Shown: positions 44,829 to 58,200, counted from the stretch's first letter. The stretch is DNA of 64,000 bases from Coniferiporia sulphurascens (GCA_002794785.1 NBBA01000001.1:1798001-1862000), one strand, 5' to 3'. Made by a program: numbers and translations. The notes: a model not told the origin generated them from the letters alone.

Positions 44829-47191
44829 TCACCCTCTTTCACCGTCCGCCTTCCAAAGCTGTCTTTCGAAAAAACATTTTTCCTTGTCTTTTAACCGCAT
44901 AAGCCTGCTTCCTGCCGCGAGAAGGCCTGCGAACGCCTCGCGGTACCGTGCGACCTCCTCCAAGGTCTCCCGCTCGCTTATGTCGCTCGGAAATGGCATC
45001 AAGTCCGCTTCCTCTTCGTAATACTTCCGCATCATCGCATTTACAGTAGGCTTTCTGCCGCTCGTAGATGCGGTAGGCGCGTTGCTACGTGCCTTCTTCG
45101 CGGTCTCCTGGTGCTCGTGCTCGACCCGTGTTCGGCGTGCTCGGCGCCACCATTCGGCACAGCATCGACTTCCTCGTCATCTTGTTCTTGCTCTTGTTCC
45201 GCGAGGGTGCGGATGTTCCGGAGCTGCACGTTGCGATTCGCCTTGAGGAGCATACGCGCGACGCTCCCTTCATCCATATGTCCCATCAAAAGTCGCCGTG
45301 CGTGCTTCTCGAGTTCAACGGCCAGCTCGAGCACGTACTCTGTTAGAATGCGATCCTCCTCCCGCTCACGGTCGCGCTCCCGATCCTCCGCCGCTTTCTC
45401 GGCGTCATTGTCCGCATCCCCCTTTGTCTTTTTTCCGAGCCCGAAGCCTGATTTAGAAAGCCGCAATTCTATACGCTTGTGCTCTTCGGTTATAAAGTCA
45501 GAGTGGGATTTCCTATAATCGTTCCGCGCAAGGCGTCGACGCACGTCCTCCGGAAGCTGCTTCTCTTCGTCGGCTGCTCCGCTGCGGGTACGTGGCATTG
45601 CCCTCGCATTCTTAAATTCGTTGATATTGTCGATGTCTATAGAATCGTCCCCAACGCCTTCTGCAACTTGCTCTCGATGCAGGATTTTTGTCGAGGTCTG
45701 CTTAAAGATGACCTCGATCGTCTGTACTGCCAAAGACGACATGATTGGAACAGCAAGCAAAGAATATATAATAAAGACGACTAGAATCAAGTCAGATATA
45801 AACTCGAAGTATACATCACCTAAACAGGCTTACCTCGGCCTGCGGGTGTGATAGGCGCAAAATCACCGTATCCGACAGCGAAGAAGAAGACATAACAAAA
45901 GAACAGTCCCTGACCGTATGTCCACGCCTGCCAGAGTGATAGTTAAATAGTAGCAAATCTCCGGTAAAAGGCTCACGAACCTCAATCTGTGAGAAAATCA
46001 ATGCACCCAGTACCCAGAAGACTAAGAATCCAGCGCAATTCATCGCAAGGTCCTGCGCTGTCTTCCACTTGCCGCTCTGCGTATACAATCTGCGCAAAAA
46101 TTCCAAGCTCGCGCTCAAAATCCGGCTCGTAGGAAAGCGCGTCCTCTTCCTCTTGTCGGCGTTTTTCAAATTCCCTGTGTCGTCGGTCGTGGCGCGCCGC
46201 GAGCCTTGCGTGGAAAAACCTCACGATGAGGTCGATGAGGGACGCGAGCTGTACAATGCCGACGAGCAGGAAGGGGAAGAGTACGATCTGTGTGACAGCT
46301 TTCGTCGGATAGAAATCGCCAAAGCCGATGGTCAGGAAGGAGACGACGGAAAAGTAGATGCCTTGAAGGTACGTCCATTTTTCCTAAACACAAATTTAAT
46401 TCGCAAAAATGCTCTGAAGGTCGCAAACCATACACCTACCACTCGGGACATGAAGAGCGCCAGGATACCAATGGTCGATATGAAGAGCGTATTTTGGAGC
46501 ATGAAGTGCCTCCCTGCAATCCGCACCTCTTTCTCCAGGTCCGTCTGCGGCAATCCTTTTCCCTTCCGAAACAGCAGAAAGTAGTGGGAAAGCAGGAAGA
46601 ACACTATCACTGCGCTAATTAACAGAGAAACAACACTGGATGCGGAAGGAAAAGGAAAAAAATTAGCAGAAAAGTCATGCAAAAGGCGTCACGGATCAAC
46701 ATACGCGCACCAAAAGGCCTCTCCATAGCTGATTCCAGGATCATTGCGCGAAAGTATTCCAAAACTAAGGACATTCCCAAAGCCAATACCAAGCTACGTG
46801 GAGCCATCATAGGAACCGGATGTCAGCAATCCGCCTCCAGACATGTTGAGACCACGGTATACTGTATGCGCACCTTTGCGATCCAGCACACCAGGCTTAC
46901 GCGCGTCGCGACGCGCCAGTACCCATCTCGGATAGAGAAACGGACAATAAGCAGCGCGTTCGCCAGTACGTTGAATGAAAGCCCCACTGCACTAAGTATG
47001 AGATTCGCCTTCGGGTCGGGGAGTGCGTGTGCCTGGCCCGTGCTGGTGTCGGCCTGGAAGAACCAGGGCTCAGAGAGACCCGGAATGTCGAGCAGCGTAC
47101 TGAGAGGTGCAAGGACGGCGGCGAAGAGGGGCGCAAAGACTGGGAGAAATCGCAAGTCTTCCCGTGAAGGCAACATGGCCGTCGGCACCAA
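44829..47191 (-). CDS. TOK1: TOK1-type two-pore outward-rectifier potassium channel
   Basis: Plasma-membrane K+ channel with two pore loops and eight predicted membrane spans, the TOK layout found only in fungi. The start (47191) gives MVPTAMLPSREDLRFLP, then PVFAPLFAAVLAPLSTLLDI. The first pore is YFSVVSFLTIGFGDFYPTK (filter TIGFGD, near 46320); the second is CYVFFFAVGYGDFAP (filter VGYGD, near 45880). Other membrane spans include SLLISAVIVFFLLSHYFLLF and IVYSLLAVPIMSSLAV. After the last span is a long charged cytosolic tail with coiled-coil stretches (AEKAAEDRERDREREEDRIL). A 53-nt intron, GTGCCG...CCAG near 45160, keeps the frame into MMRKYYEEEADLMPFPSDIS and the C-terminus. Confidence 0.92.
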
Positions 47192-47839
47192 GGGGCATTA
47201 ATGGTCATAATAGCAGCACTCCAAGTGTCAATAAGTGCTACCCGCTCGTGGCTGACATCATCCCCGCACGCCCGACAGACAGGGGTAATAAGGCAACTGT
47301 ATTTTATAGTTCGCGTCAGGTTTCCACAACATAAGAAAAACAGGCAATATGAACACAAGAAAGTCTGAAGCAACGGAATAACGAGCAGCGACAGGTAAAT
47401 CGGCAAAATAATTACACATGGCTGACAGACAAGCGTGCAAGCTATTAGACAAATGGTGGACCGATGATATGAAAAGCGAGGGCGCTGTACAGTGACAATC
47501 AAGAAACTGTCCGACATTGGAACAAAGGACAACGGGTAGGATGAATGCGGAGAAATACAGTATGCGTTGGTGGGGGAGGGGAGGGGCGTTCAAGGAGTTA
47601 GCGGACTAGCGACGCAAATAAACGGTGAACAGTAAAAACAAACATTAAAAGGTCAGACTAAGAAGATAGGATAGCAAAGAGTCTTAGAAAACTTGTAGTC
47701 AGATGAGGGGGGGAATGGTATCGTCAGAGCAGCTAGCAGCCCGATAGAGAGCTCGTCCACGTTGCGGACCATATGCGCATTTTTGCTTGTGCTTAGGAAA
47801 CCATATCTGTACGTCCCCGCGTATCTTTTGTTTGAGTTT
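47192..47839. other. Intergenic, TOK1 promoter and PUF 3' UTR
   Basis: Both flanking genes are on the minus strand. The stretch must contain the TOK1 promoter and the 3' UTR of the Pumilio gene. No other gene is seen. Confidence 0.45.
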
Positions 47840-50800
47840 TTACATGCCATATCCATAGGTCGAACGTTGATAAGGGTCGTTGAGGCCACCACCAAGACTA
47901 ACCGAAGCACCGAAAGATGCGACACCAGGAACTTGCATGCCGTTGGTGAAGCCACCGATGCTACCGAAGCCATTCGCCCCGGAACTCAGTCCGTGGGAGT
48001 GTCCCGCGCCGCCCTGAAGGACGTAGCCATCGATCGACTGCGGTTGTAGGGAGTGTAGAGGCTGCTGGTGCTGAAGGTGCAACTGCTGCTGGCCGTGCAG
48101 CACCGCAGCGCTCGTGCCGTTCTGACCGAGTCCATAGACCGACGTGCGCGCGCCGTACATGTCCCCGAGCTGACTCGACGGGTGCAGAGAACCAGTCACA
48201 TGACCACGTTGCGCGATACCCGGGTGCGCCTGGCCGCCGAGATTCTGATTCGCAAGCGCGAGGTTCATCATCGCCTGTTGCTGACTGTAGTGTCCGCTGT
48301 AGTGGTTGATTCCGTTTGAGCCCGCCATTTCCATCTGCTCGCGCTGCAGCTTCGACTGAATACGCTTCCCGTATGGAGTATTGCGAATAAGAGGGAGAAT
48401 CGGGCGAATGCCCTCAACCAGCAGAGCGCGTTGGCTCGGCTCAGCATAGTCCAGCGCAGTCTGGACGCAGTAGTTTCCGAATGAATCGCGTAAGAGCTTC
48501 TCCAGACGCGTGCGGTTGAGCAACTCCTCGATAAGCATCTTGCGCGTGTTGTGCTCCGCGACGCGTATGCATTTTTCAATAACATTCGAACTGAACTTCT
48601 GCACGGAGAGGGCGCACACGTTGCCGGTAAATTGGCGGATTACCGCGTCGCTAAACCGGTTGTCATTCAGGTCCAAGATATATTGGACAACCTTCGGACA
48701 CTTTAGCCAAGGACCCCATTATACGCACTGATAGAAACTTACGTAGTTTCCATATGGATCCTGAACGAGGGTAAGCGCATTATATGTGATCTCGTTCACG
48801 AGCTGAACCCTTTGGTGGTCGGATGCATGGTCGATGCATCTTTGCAGAACACAGCACCCGTGGCGGTGGGTCGCGACCTCTACGCAGTTCGCCGCAACCG
48901 CATTGTAGATGAACTGCACCGGAAAATGGTAACTATCAGAACCGTGCAGAGCGGTACCTGGAATTTCCGGGGCGTACCTGATTATCTTCCGGCGCGAGTT
49001 TGTTTAAGCACTTCTGGATAACATGATTACCATTGAGGTCCTTGATCAAGACCACGACGTGCAGACTCAGCGCGACAATGATGGAATGAATCTGAGCATT
49101 GTATCTAAGATCAGTCTGCTTCCGCCCGTGCGTAAGCAATATTAAGAAATAAGGAGCTAGATTTAGTACTTGCCTGGCGCTGCGTCGAAAGGAAGTCGAT
49201 CATTTTCTGGACGGCACGTGTACCATGCATATTGAGCGAGATATTAACTAGATCCTGAGCGACTGACTCGCAAATGACGTTGCGTTGCTCATCAGTCGAA
49301 TACTCAAGCAGCTTCTGGCACAGGTAGTTGCCGAAGGGATCTGAGCAGAACGCGTAGCATAAGAAATGAAGTTCTAATTCGGAGAAGCAACTGCTTCTTA
49401 CCGGTCATGAGTTCTGCGAAATGACCAAACGTTTCGCGAAAAATCATGTCACGGTGCTCAGGTGCGCCTTCCTCGAGCTTCTTCTGTAGGTAACGGCATC
49501 CATGCTGATCCTTACACAGGCCAGCAATTTCTCCCTGGAGTTCCTCCAGACGCGTGCCGGCAAAACGATTAACTATTAGAAGGGCCAACTGGTCAGAGTG
49601 GATCGCTTGATGAACGACGAGACTCACACTCACGGTCAATATCACCGCGCTTGTGCTTGGGACCGTGCAAACCATTCATCTTGTTATCGGGACCGCTAAG
49701 GCGTGCACCCACGGAAAGTCCATAGCGGGAGCCGTGATGATGGTACAATGCAGTCGAACCGCCGGTAGAACCCGTACCATTGAGGCGGCCATTAGTCTCA
49801 TAGCCATAGCCGTTGAATCGGCCATTCTCTAGGCCTGAGTTATTGAGATAGATCGAATCAACGTCGTATTGGTTCTGGAGCTGATCCTCTAGACTCTGGC
49901 TCGAGCCAAACGTAAGCGGACTGTCATATTGGGAAGGCGAGATACGCGCAAGGGAAGACGAAAGGTCTCCTGCGCTAGCGGGGCCATCAAGCGCGCTATG
50001 CACGAGACGGGCTCCCAGGGAGTGCGCGTCGGTGCTCGACTGAGGTGTACCCGGACCCGGAGTCTTGACAAACTGGGAGACGTCCGTGCGCAAGCTCAAG
50101 TTTCCCATACCCAACGGGGACGAGCGGCGCGAAACACCAGGGGTATGCTGCAAATGCGGTGTCGCAGACGCAGAAACAGTTCCGCCAAGTTTTACTTGCA
50201 AGTCGCTTAGACCGGAGTGTAGGCCGGCACCTAGCTGGGGCGTTCCGGTGCGACGATCATTACGTGAAGTCACACCATCTTGGCCCCTCGTGAACTGAGG
50301 CCACTCTGAGGACTTTTCGCGCGCCTGTTGGAGCAGCGACGCCCTCGGAGGTGTTTGGGACAAGGGCGCGAGGTCCAACGCGGCCGATGACGTGGAAAGC
50401 TAGCGCAAAGATGAATTAGAGGACGAGATTCGAATGTCAATTATGGCAATTAAAGACTAATTACCTTGTTGAACTCCCCTTTCGTAACGAACTTATCGTC
50501 ATCCGAGATGGGCATATGCCGCATGGCATCTAAATCAATTTGAATGAGATTCTTTTTTCCGGTACACGATACAAACCGGAAGGGAAAAAAGCACGCACTT
50601 TGCATTTCCTTGTCAAGTTGCTCGTCCAGGAGCATACCGGCATTGTACCCCCCGTTCCCGACATACCTCCCATTCTCATTACCAACATATCCGCCGCCGT
50701 TCATCCTCCCGATAGCCTGTGGCGATGCCTTTGTGAGTGGAGAGCTGTGCACATCATTCATCGACAATCCCTGAAGATGAACCGCAAGTTCCTCATCATG

Positions 50801-51499
50801 TTCGCTAGCAGACGTACGCCTGCTCGCCGGCATCGATTTTGCGCCCGCGCGAGAATATGCAGAGCCATTGGTCGCCTCAAGGCCTCCATGCATGCCCTCC
50901 GTGCCTAGTGCATACGTAACAGACTTGCGCTTTTCCATGCCGGCACCAACCGCGCTAGAGAGCGCGTTGGGATCGACGAAGCGACCATGCGCAAGCGCGT
51001 AGGGAGACGGATGTTCGCCTGCGCCAAGAGATGCGTTGACCCGCGGAGGAGTCGTAGGCGCAGAAGCCGCAAGGTGCTGGAGGTTCGCGCTATTATCCAC
51101 CGGAATGCTGAGCAGCTCCTGTTGCTGCTGCTGCTCGAGAGCGCGCATCTGCTCCTCGAACATTTTTCGCTGGATGGCACGCTGACGCTCGTGTTCCATG
51201 CGTTTTAGCTCGACACGCTTCCGAAAGAAGGTGAAGCATGAGGGGAAGCGAAAAAAGATCGGTTGCCGAGTTGAACAAAACTCACTGCTGAGATGTCGGG
51301 CATATTACTACCCAGTCTTGCCGCCTGAAATGGAAGGAAAGAAGGGAAAATCCTGTCAGAACGAACGTTGCGTGAACGACGGGAGTAGACCGCCACCCAC
51401 CGAGTCGGCCAAGTCGAGAAAAGCAGGGGGACTTTGCTTCCTGTCGTCAGAGGCACGGGCGTCGGCCGGGGAAGCCTGGTGGTCCAAAGCAGCGCTCAT
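47840..51499 (-). CDS. Pumilio-family (PUF) RNA-binding protein
   Basis: Cytoplasmic regulator that binds short motifs in mRNA 3' UTRs and usually represses or localises the message. The start (51499) gives MSAALDHQASPADARASDDR. Exons follow with GSNMPDISA and ERQRAIQRKMFEEQMRALEQ, then a long Ser/Gly/Asn-rich disordered region. Eight PUF repeats are present in order: HGCRYLQKK, FGNYLCQKL, HGTRAVQKM, NGNHVIQKC, HGCCVLQRC, YGNYVVQYI, FSSNVIEKC and FGNYCVQTA. The last repeat is followed by PYGKRIQSKL and a Gln/Gly/His-rich tail ending STYGYGM. The repeats give the standard set of RNA-contacting residues. About eight introns interrupt the gene. Closest in style to yeast Puf3/Puf4/Mpt5-type proteins; which one is uncertain. 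Confidence 0.93.
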
Positions 51500-52424
51500 A
51501 GTTATAATTGAAGAAAAAACTTTTCCGGACAAGAGAGGCAGACAGAAAAAAAGCGGTGGCGAAAGTTGCTGAATATAAAAAGATAACCTAGTTGCACAAC
51601 GATAGTCCTGTCGCGCGGGGAGTAAGTGCGCGCGCGGGTGAAAAAAGGAGATGATGGTGCAGACCAGAAAAGAGAAAGCGCGTAAACTTTTCTGCCTGTC
51701 TAAAAGAGCTGGTGATACAACGGCGGGCTGGAGAGGCGTGCCGGGTGAGCTAGGGAGGAAAGAGAGGGGAGGACGGGGACGGGACTGACCAGGATATCTG
51801 TCGGGGAACTTGTAAGTAAAAGGGTGAGGACTGTTTGCAGGACACGAATAGTCTATATATACGAAGGCGGCCGAAGCGGATTACCGAAGCAGGCTCATCG
51901 CTAAGTAGCGGCCACCAGCTCCTTCACACCGTCACATCCCCGTCCTTTTCCTTTTCTTTTTTCGCTATTTTTTCCCCCTTCCCCCTCGCGGTCCTAACGA
52001 CAGGCTAGTCCCTATTCACGTAATACTTTGTAGCGCACAAAGACTAGCGTTCTGTCTGTACTCTCGCAATTAAATCTGTGTCCGTCCTCGGGCTGTGACC
52101 CCTCTGCTGATTCGATCAGAGCCGTATCAGAATATTACCCCGCGCACTGGCACGCGCATGCATATCTGTCCCTCCTTATGTCTTCTACGTGCCCCGAAAC
52201 AGGAGGCCAGCTCTTAGCAGCCCGTCTGCTTCTTCGCTACTAGTTTATCCCTGCCGTCGCGTCAATTACTATTTCTTTAATTTTTTTAGCTCCGTGTTTT
52301 CCTCTTTTTTTCCAAGGAACGCACAATTAGTAGCCTATAACCTACGAGGCGCGGCTCAACACAATCTTACATACACCCCTACGCGCGACCACCCCCATCC
52401 GTCCTTACGCCTACGCCTGCGTCT
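51500..52424. promoter_or_regulatory. PUF gene leader and promoter; UVRAG-like 3' UTR
   Basis: On the minus strand the first 300 bp are strongly pyrimidine-rich. A TATATATA (51854-51861) lies about 355 bp before the PUF start, so a long CT-rich 5' UTR is likely. No other gene is seen. Confidence 0.4.
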
Positions 52425-55400
52425 CTATTGTGCCAAGGGCGGAGTTCGCACCGGAGCAATGTCCCGGTGCTTCTCCGAGTCCACCTCTTCGTCCCTCAGA
52501 GCCTTTAGCGCGTGGCCATTCGTGCCACAGATCTGCTCCTTCAGATTGTCGAACACAGCAACGCCGAAAGAACCGTCCGTTCGGACCTCCCCAACAGGAG
52601 TCGTCGGGACAGATGCGCCCCGTACTGTTCGACGGTCGTCCTCGTCTTCCTCGTCGTCACCTCCCTCAACGCTGGACTCGTCATCCCCACCATCGCTTTC
52701 CTCATTCTTCGTCGGGGAATCAGAAGCATCAGAAATAGCTGAGGTGGGCACAGCAATGGGCGATGCTTCGTCCTCGGATTTACCCACACTCGATGTCGAG
52801 GGATACCGTGAGCGCCACATCGACGTGAGCGGCGCGAGGCCGAGATATGATTGAATTTGAATGCGCGGCAATCGTGGGCGGCTTGCCGAACTCGTGCTCT
52901 CGCTGCCGGTAATAGAAGAGGGCACGATGGCGGAAGAAGACGACTGGGTAGACGGATCGCCTGTGCTTTCAGCCGACCCTGAGTCGTCTGCAGGTAGAGC
53001 TATACGCGAGAACTTCGGGGTCGTGCTCGTGTCGTCCAAGGACAACGGCGGCGGCTCGGGAGCTTCGGCCGGAAGTGGGCTCGGGGACTGCAGGCCGGAG
53101 GTAATCGAGACGACGGATGGTGAGGGTAATATGCGAGATCTACAAGGGCGCGCGGTTTTAATGCGAAATTCGAACCAAAAATAAGTGTGATTGTATGCGT
53201 GGAATTAGTCGAGTGCAGGAAGGAGGTCCGAAAGAAACAGAGTAGGTATATTACTACTTACTTGGGCAGTGCGCTTTCGCCGCTCGTAAGCGTTAGAAGC
53301 AAGTTTTTCAGGTTGGGAAGCGTATGACGAAGGTCTAATGAGCGTAAGTTTCGGTCCGCCATGAGCTGTAATATTGGAAATAATCAGTCTTCTCTGACTT
53401 GTGCGGGAGACGGTGGGTCACGGCATCGAGCATACACACCATTTCAATGTCCTTATTCAGAAGGAACACTGCATATTCGAAGCGATATGTGTCTACGCCC
53501 TTTGAATACAACGGAAACCTGCAGGTTAATCGCCTCAATAAGCCGACTCGTTACTTGAACGATAGTGGGCAAAACAGTAATGATTTGACCAAGAAACGTA
53601 CATTCGTGGGCCCATCATGGCCGAGATGGGGTCCTTAATGAGACTCCTGCTCCCGACGTACGTGATGGGATAGACGAGCCCGCGGCACAAATACGCAGCC
53701 ATGAGGTGCACAACGAGTGCCGCGTAGCCAAGCGCGGTTGCCACGCTATCCTCGTTAACTTCTGCGAAGTGCGACAGAGACAATGGTGGCGCGGGATCCG
53801 AACCTTGTAACGGGATTGGTAATGGTACCGAAAGTATGGTGTACAACAGGTCGGGCGGAGAGAGTAGTTCGATTGGAAAAATGAAGACAAGCGTTGACAA
53901 CAGCGAGGTCCGGACAGGCTCAATCTGTTTCCCAAGTGATTTGACACGTTTCCTTGAACGATAAATAAATGGAGGTAAAATCTAGAAGCATATTAGGCGG
54001 AACGTACTTTTCATTAGCCAACCGCACTCCGACGTCAAGCTCCATCAGCAGATCGTTTTCATGTAAGGCACGAGCCTCGGCCAGTCCAATGCGTCGTTGG
54101 CGCAGCTGCTCCTTACGCAACGCAATGCCGTCCCGGACTGTCAGAGTAGTAACAAGTTAGTTAGGTTTATATATGTTTATATATGCGTAGTTATTGCCAC
54201 TACTAACCTGACTTAACATCGTCATCCAACGCTTCCTGTTGCTCTTGTAAACACTGGAGGCGGTATTCTTGCTCCGATGCCTCACGACGCTGTCAAATTA
54301 ATGGTTAGTCATGAAGTTACGATATACCCCGTAAAAGAAAGCATACCAGCACACTATTTCGATCGGCTTCTATGAGTTGGTCACAGCTGAGCACAACTTC
54401 ATCCAGCAAGTTACGCGCGTCAAATAATGATGCTTGCAGTGATACAAGTCTAACAAAATCCCCATTTAGAAGGCAAGGAGGAACAAATAACACGGAATGA
54501 AACGAACTTGACCAGCTCGTTCAAGTTAGTACTCTTCAGTTCCTTACGCGACTTGCGCTGGCGCCCACGTTCGATGCCGCGCGGCTCCATAAAATCGGCG
54601 CGTCTTCGCGGAATATCCGTATCAGAATTGTAGTCCGGTGAGTGAGAGCGACTAGGCGCGGGTGTCAAGCCAATTAATGTGGAAGGTAAGTAGTATGCGC
54701 GGTCCGAATTTGAGAGCGTTATAACAAGGGCATTCGCAGGGAGCTTCCAGGGCTGTTCCACAAGCTATTGTTGAATATTCAGCTTCGAGTTTAGGGTGCA
54801 CATGGAAAGTCTGGGCTTACGTCGTCAGGCAAAGGGACTAGGTCCACCAGTCTGATGTCCCATGCATCTAAAATTCTCCACTCCTTCTCCTCCTGTCCAT
54901 CGAGGACGTTATCCATCGCCATGGTTTCTTTTTCTTTTCCCTTCCCCTTTCTGTCTCCTCCAGTGTGACCCCATTCTGTCCCAACATTACCCCACAATCG
55001 CACGATTGCTCTATTAGACGACAAGTCCGCCCATTTTGCGAAAGCGCTGTCTTCCGAGTCCAACTCAAATTTAGGATTGGTTGATGGTCTGTGAAGAGGA
55101 GAAATGAAAACTGGAACGGGAGAGGCGGTGGATGGTGGTGTCAACGGGGGCGAGTTTGGGAAGGCCGTCTTCCGCGGAGAAGGAGAGGGCGACGCGTTAA
55201 CGTTGTAGGTGTCGACATTCGATACAGAGGGCGAGACTCGGGAGCGAGACTTGCTAGCAGGAAGAGTCGAAGTGGATGCTGCTTGACGGCTGTGTCGTGT
55301 TCCTGACGACCTGGGCGATGGCGAAGAAACATTCGTCCGCTGAAGATCAACTGACCCATTGAGACGTCGCGAAACAGTACTCTTCTTGCTGGTTGGTTTG

Positions 55401-56095
55401 CTTTCCGGTGGTGAACTGGAAGAAGGCAAAGGAGAAAATGCGTCTCCCTCGGGAAAGTTGATAGACAGGAACGTCTCCACGAGACGAGACCAAATCACAT
55501 CCTCGAGCTCCTTCTGTGAGTTTGAAGCAACGGTTGGCCAAAATGATCCAGAGATTGGTACCGATGCCTGTATCTTTGGCAAAGGAGAGGATGCAGCAAC
55601 GTCAAGTACAGATGAATGGGAGGTGGTACGCGTTCGCTGGCGTACTGTCGGTGATCCCGGAGGCTGCCTCTTATTTGTAGGGCTTGACGCAATTCCGGGA
55701 ACGCGTGCAGTCGAGCCCGCGCGATTGCGCAACCGTGGTACTGCATCTAGTGGAGCCGTCGATTCATGTTCTTGGTCGGAGTGGATGCCTTTCAAGGCAT
55801 TGACCGACGTTGAAGATATCCTCCTATTTCTGCGACGACCAAGCAAGATGTCAGCGTCATCAGAGGCCTGGCCCGAGCCAGACGCGCCAGTCGGCCGTTG
55901 TGTAAGTGCAGACGCGAGCGTGTCGCGTGCGGGGAAGGGAGAGAGGTTGCGTATTTGGACGGAGGTGATGTGACGAACACAAGGCTGTTCACGGGTTTAA
56001 ACGATCAACCGACCAGAGTAGCGTTCGCAGAGACGCACCATGAGATAAGACGGTTCCGCCGCAAGTCCATCGTCAGTCACTGCAGGGGCATGCAT
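52425..56095 (-). CDS. UVRAG/Vps38-like subunit of PI3-kinase complex II
   Basis: Subunit of the Vps34-Vps15-Vps30/Atg6 kinase complex acting at endosomes. A start at 56095 and an intron ending at the CAG before CVRHITSVQIRNLSPFP give a continuous N-terminus; RHITxxQIRNL is a hallmark. A Ser/Pro-rich stretch leads to the C2-like part, with ILDAWDIRLVDLVPLPDD and NALVITLSNSDRAYYLP. A coiled coil follows: LNELVKLVSLQASLFDARNL, REASEQEYRLQCLQEQQEAL and GIALRKEQLRQRRIGLAEAR. The BARA-like C-terminal domain reads DLLYTILSVPLPIPL, VATALGYAALVVHLMAAYL, VYPITYVGSRSLIKDPIS and VDTYRFEYAVFLLNKDIEM. The tail is acidic and disordered. Ten or so introns occur. The start exon is inferred. Confidence 0.88.
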
Positions 56096-56530
56096 GCTGC
56101 CGGCAAGCGCTATTATGCCTCGCCCTTCAAGGGTCGACGGACAGTCGCCTGCAGTTCTTTACGGAGTCTTTGCCTCCCAGCCTTCAGCCTCTGCTTCGAG
56201 CAGCAGCGTTCGAGGGCGGATGGACTGGCAAGCCGACGAATGCAGGGGGCGCAGCTGGCGGTCGGCCCCGTGCTCGTCGTGGACAGCGGAGGCGGGTGAG
56301 TGCGAGAGGGGCGTGGGAAACCTGGTCCTGACGGAATCAGTTGATTACGTCGCGGTCACGGTGACCATTCCAGTTCCCCGTGATCTGAGATCTCGCGAGT
56401 CCACTTTATGCACACTCGTTCTCTGCCGTCGCCCTCGAAGACGGTCGGACAGCCTTCCGTCAGAAAATTCAGATTTTTCTCTCGTTTATAACTTGAAACA
56501 CAGCCCTGCACTCCCCCTTTCTGCAAAAAA
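56096..56530. promoter_or_regulatory. Shared divergent promoter region, UVRAG-like / 56531 gene
   Basis: This 435-bp gap separates two divergent starts. A CT-rich tract with CTCCCCCTTTCTGC lies just before the ATG at 56531. No TATA box is clear. Confidence 0.4.
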
Positions 56531-58200
56531 ATGCCTCCGAAAGCCTCGACCGCGTCCGCGACCGCCCGTCCGCAACATGCTCGCAAGCCGTCTGCCGTCA
56601 AGACAGGACCCGCTGCTGACACCGCCGCGGCGAAGGACAGGCCTAAGCCGCAGCCCGGAGACAAGGGCAAGGACAAGGAGTCAGCGGCCATGCCTCCGCC
56701 TCCTCCTCCCCTAAGGCCTCAGGCCATTCTTGAGCCGGAAATGGAGGCACTGGAAGACAGCTTAAAGGTACATACACATGTCCTCGCAAACAGGAGGAAA
56801 AGTAGCTAATAGGATCATGCGAAAGAATGCGACGGTGACGACTGCTCAGATATTCAAGTTCTATGCCGACACGAAGAGACTGTGCGTGGGCGTTGTGCGA
56901 CTCTTTCGACGCATGGGTCACATTGACACTCCTTTTCACAGTGACATGCAAAGACATGCCCCGCGCCCGCTGCACTCAATGACTTCATCCCTTGCTTATG
57001 AGCTCGGTAGATATAATCAGATATGCGATGCTCTAGAGTCTCATCTCGTGAGTTTGTCCCATTTGCGCAACAAGTCGTATGTTAATACCACCGGAGGCTC
57101 GTGCTATTGCAGTTCTCCAGCGAGACCTTACTCGTGAAGAGAATAGGTTACGTGAAGAGGAGGCAGAGAAGGCACGTGCGAAGGCTGCCGAACCTGTCTC
57201 GATTGACGTCGATATGACAATTCTCGGCGAGGCCGGTACCAAAACCCGACAAAGTACTCCTTCCAGCGCGGTACCAGGGACTGGAAAACCTCCTCTCCGT
57301 CGTCCATCAAAGATCTCGCTCTCTACGCTTCACAGAAGCCCCTTCCCTCCTAAACTGGATCTCTCTGCTGCTGCACTACGTTTGGGTGTCGATGAAACGG
57401 GTTTAAACATGTCGGCCCTTGCAAGTATGAGCGCACTTGGTGGGTTGAGCTCCTTAGGGCCGATGGGTGTAGGTGGCATTCCTGGACTTTCCTCACCAGT
57501 GACGCTTGCGCCCAAGTCTGCACGTCCAATGACGCAAGGCGAAATCCCCCCGGAAATTCTAGCGGCCTTTGCATCCGCTGCGGCTGGAAACCAAAACACG
57601 GAAAGTCAGAACCAGAATCAGGATCAGCATGGAGCCATTGACCTGACGCTTGACGACGGTCTTCATCCATCTGCAAACATGGGGATTCTTGGCGTCGGCG
57701 GGTCTTTGGGCAGCTCGGCTGACAAACCCATTGAGCTTGACCTGGATTTGGATATGTCGTACCTTACGTCTGAAATATTCGGTGAACAGGAAGACGGCAG
57801 GACGCAAGAACAAATGCAGCAGCAGAATGTGCAGATGGACGTGGATGATCTCTTTAGTTCTGGTCCAAAATCTACCGAAGACATGGATATGAGCATCTTA
57901 GACGCACTATCAGGAGATCAACAAACACTGTTCTCGTCGTTAAATCCCGAAGACAGTAAGCAATCTAACGCATCAGGAACTCAGCAGGACGATGGAATCT
58001 CTGGAAGCAGAGCAGATATAGTGGACGGTTCCGCATCGTTTGACTACGAGGGGCTAAAAATGGAAGAAATGGGAGACTTCTTCAGCGACATGTCCCATCC
58101 CCTGGAGATTGGGAGTTCTAACAATACCATCACCGATGCTGACGGGTCCGGGGGTGGGGGGGAGCCTGGTGCTTTGTCTAATACTGCGCCAGGTACATGA
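56531..58200 (+). CDS. Unrecognised acidic protein; apparent frameshift in exon 2
   Basis: I do not recognise the family. Exon 1 (56531-56767) encodes a basic, Ala/Pro-rich start and EPEMEALEDSLK. Introns at 56768-56812, 56882-56941 and 57048-57096 have good borders. Exons 3 and 4 read through in frame: LAYELGRYNQICDALESHL, then ARAIAVLQRDLTREENRLRE. Exon 2 begins in the exon-1 frame as DHAKEC but must continue as TVTTAQIFKFYADTKRL to meet exon 3, one frame over. A 1- or 2-base indel near 56827-56833 would explain this. Exon 4 holds a hydrophobic Leu/Met/Gly stretch and an acidic C-terminus (PIELDLDLDMSYL, QMDVDDLFSS) resembling an activation domain. It is probably nuclear; function unknown. 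Confidence 0.6.
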
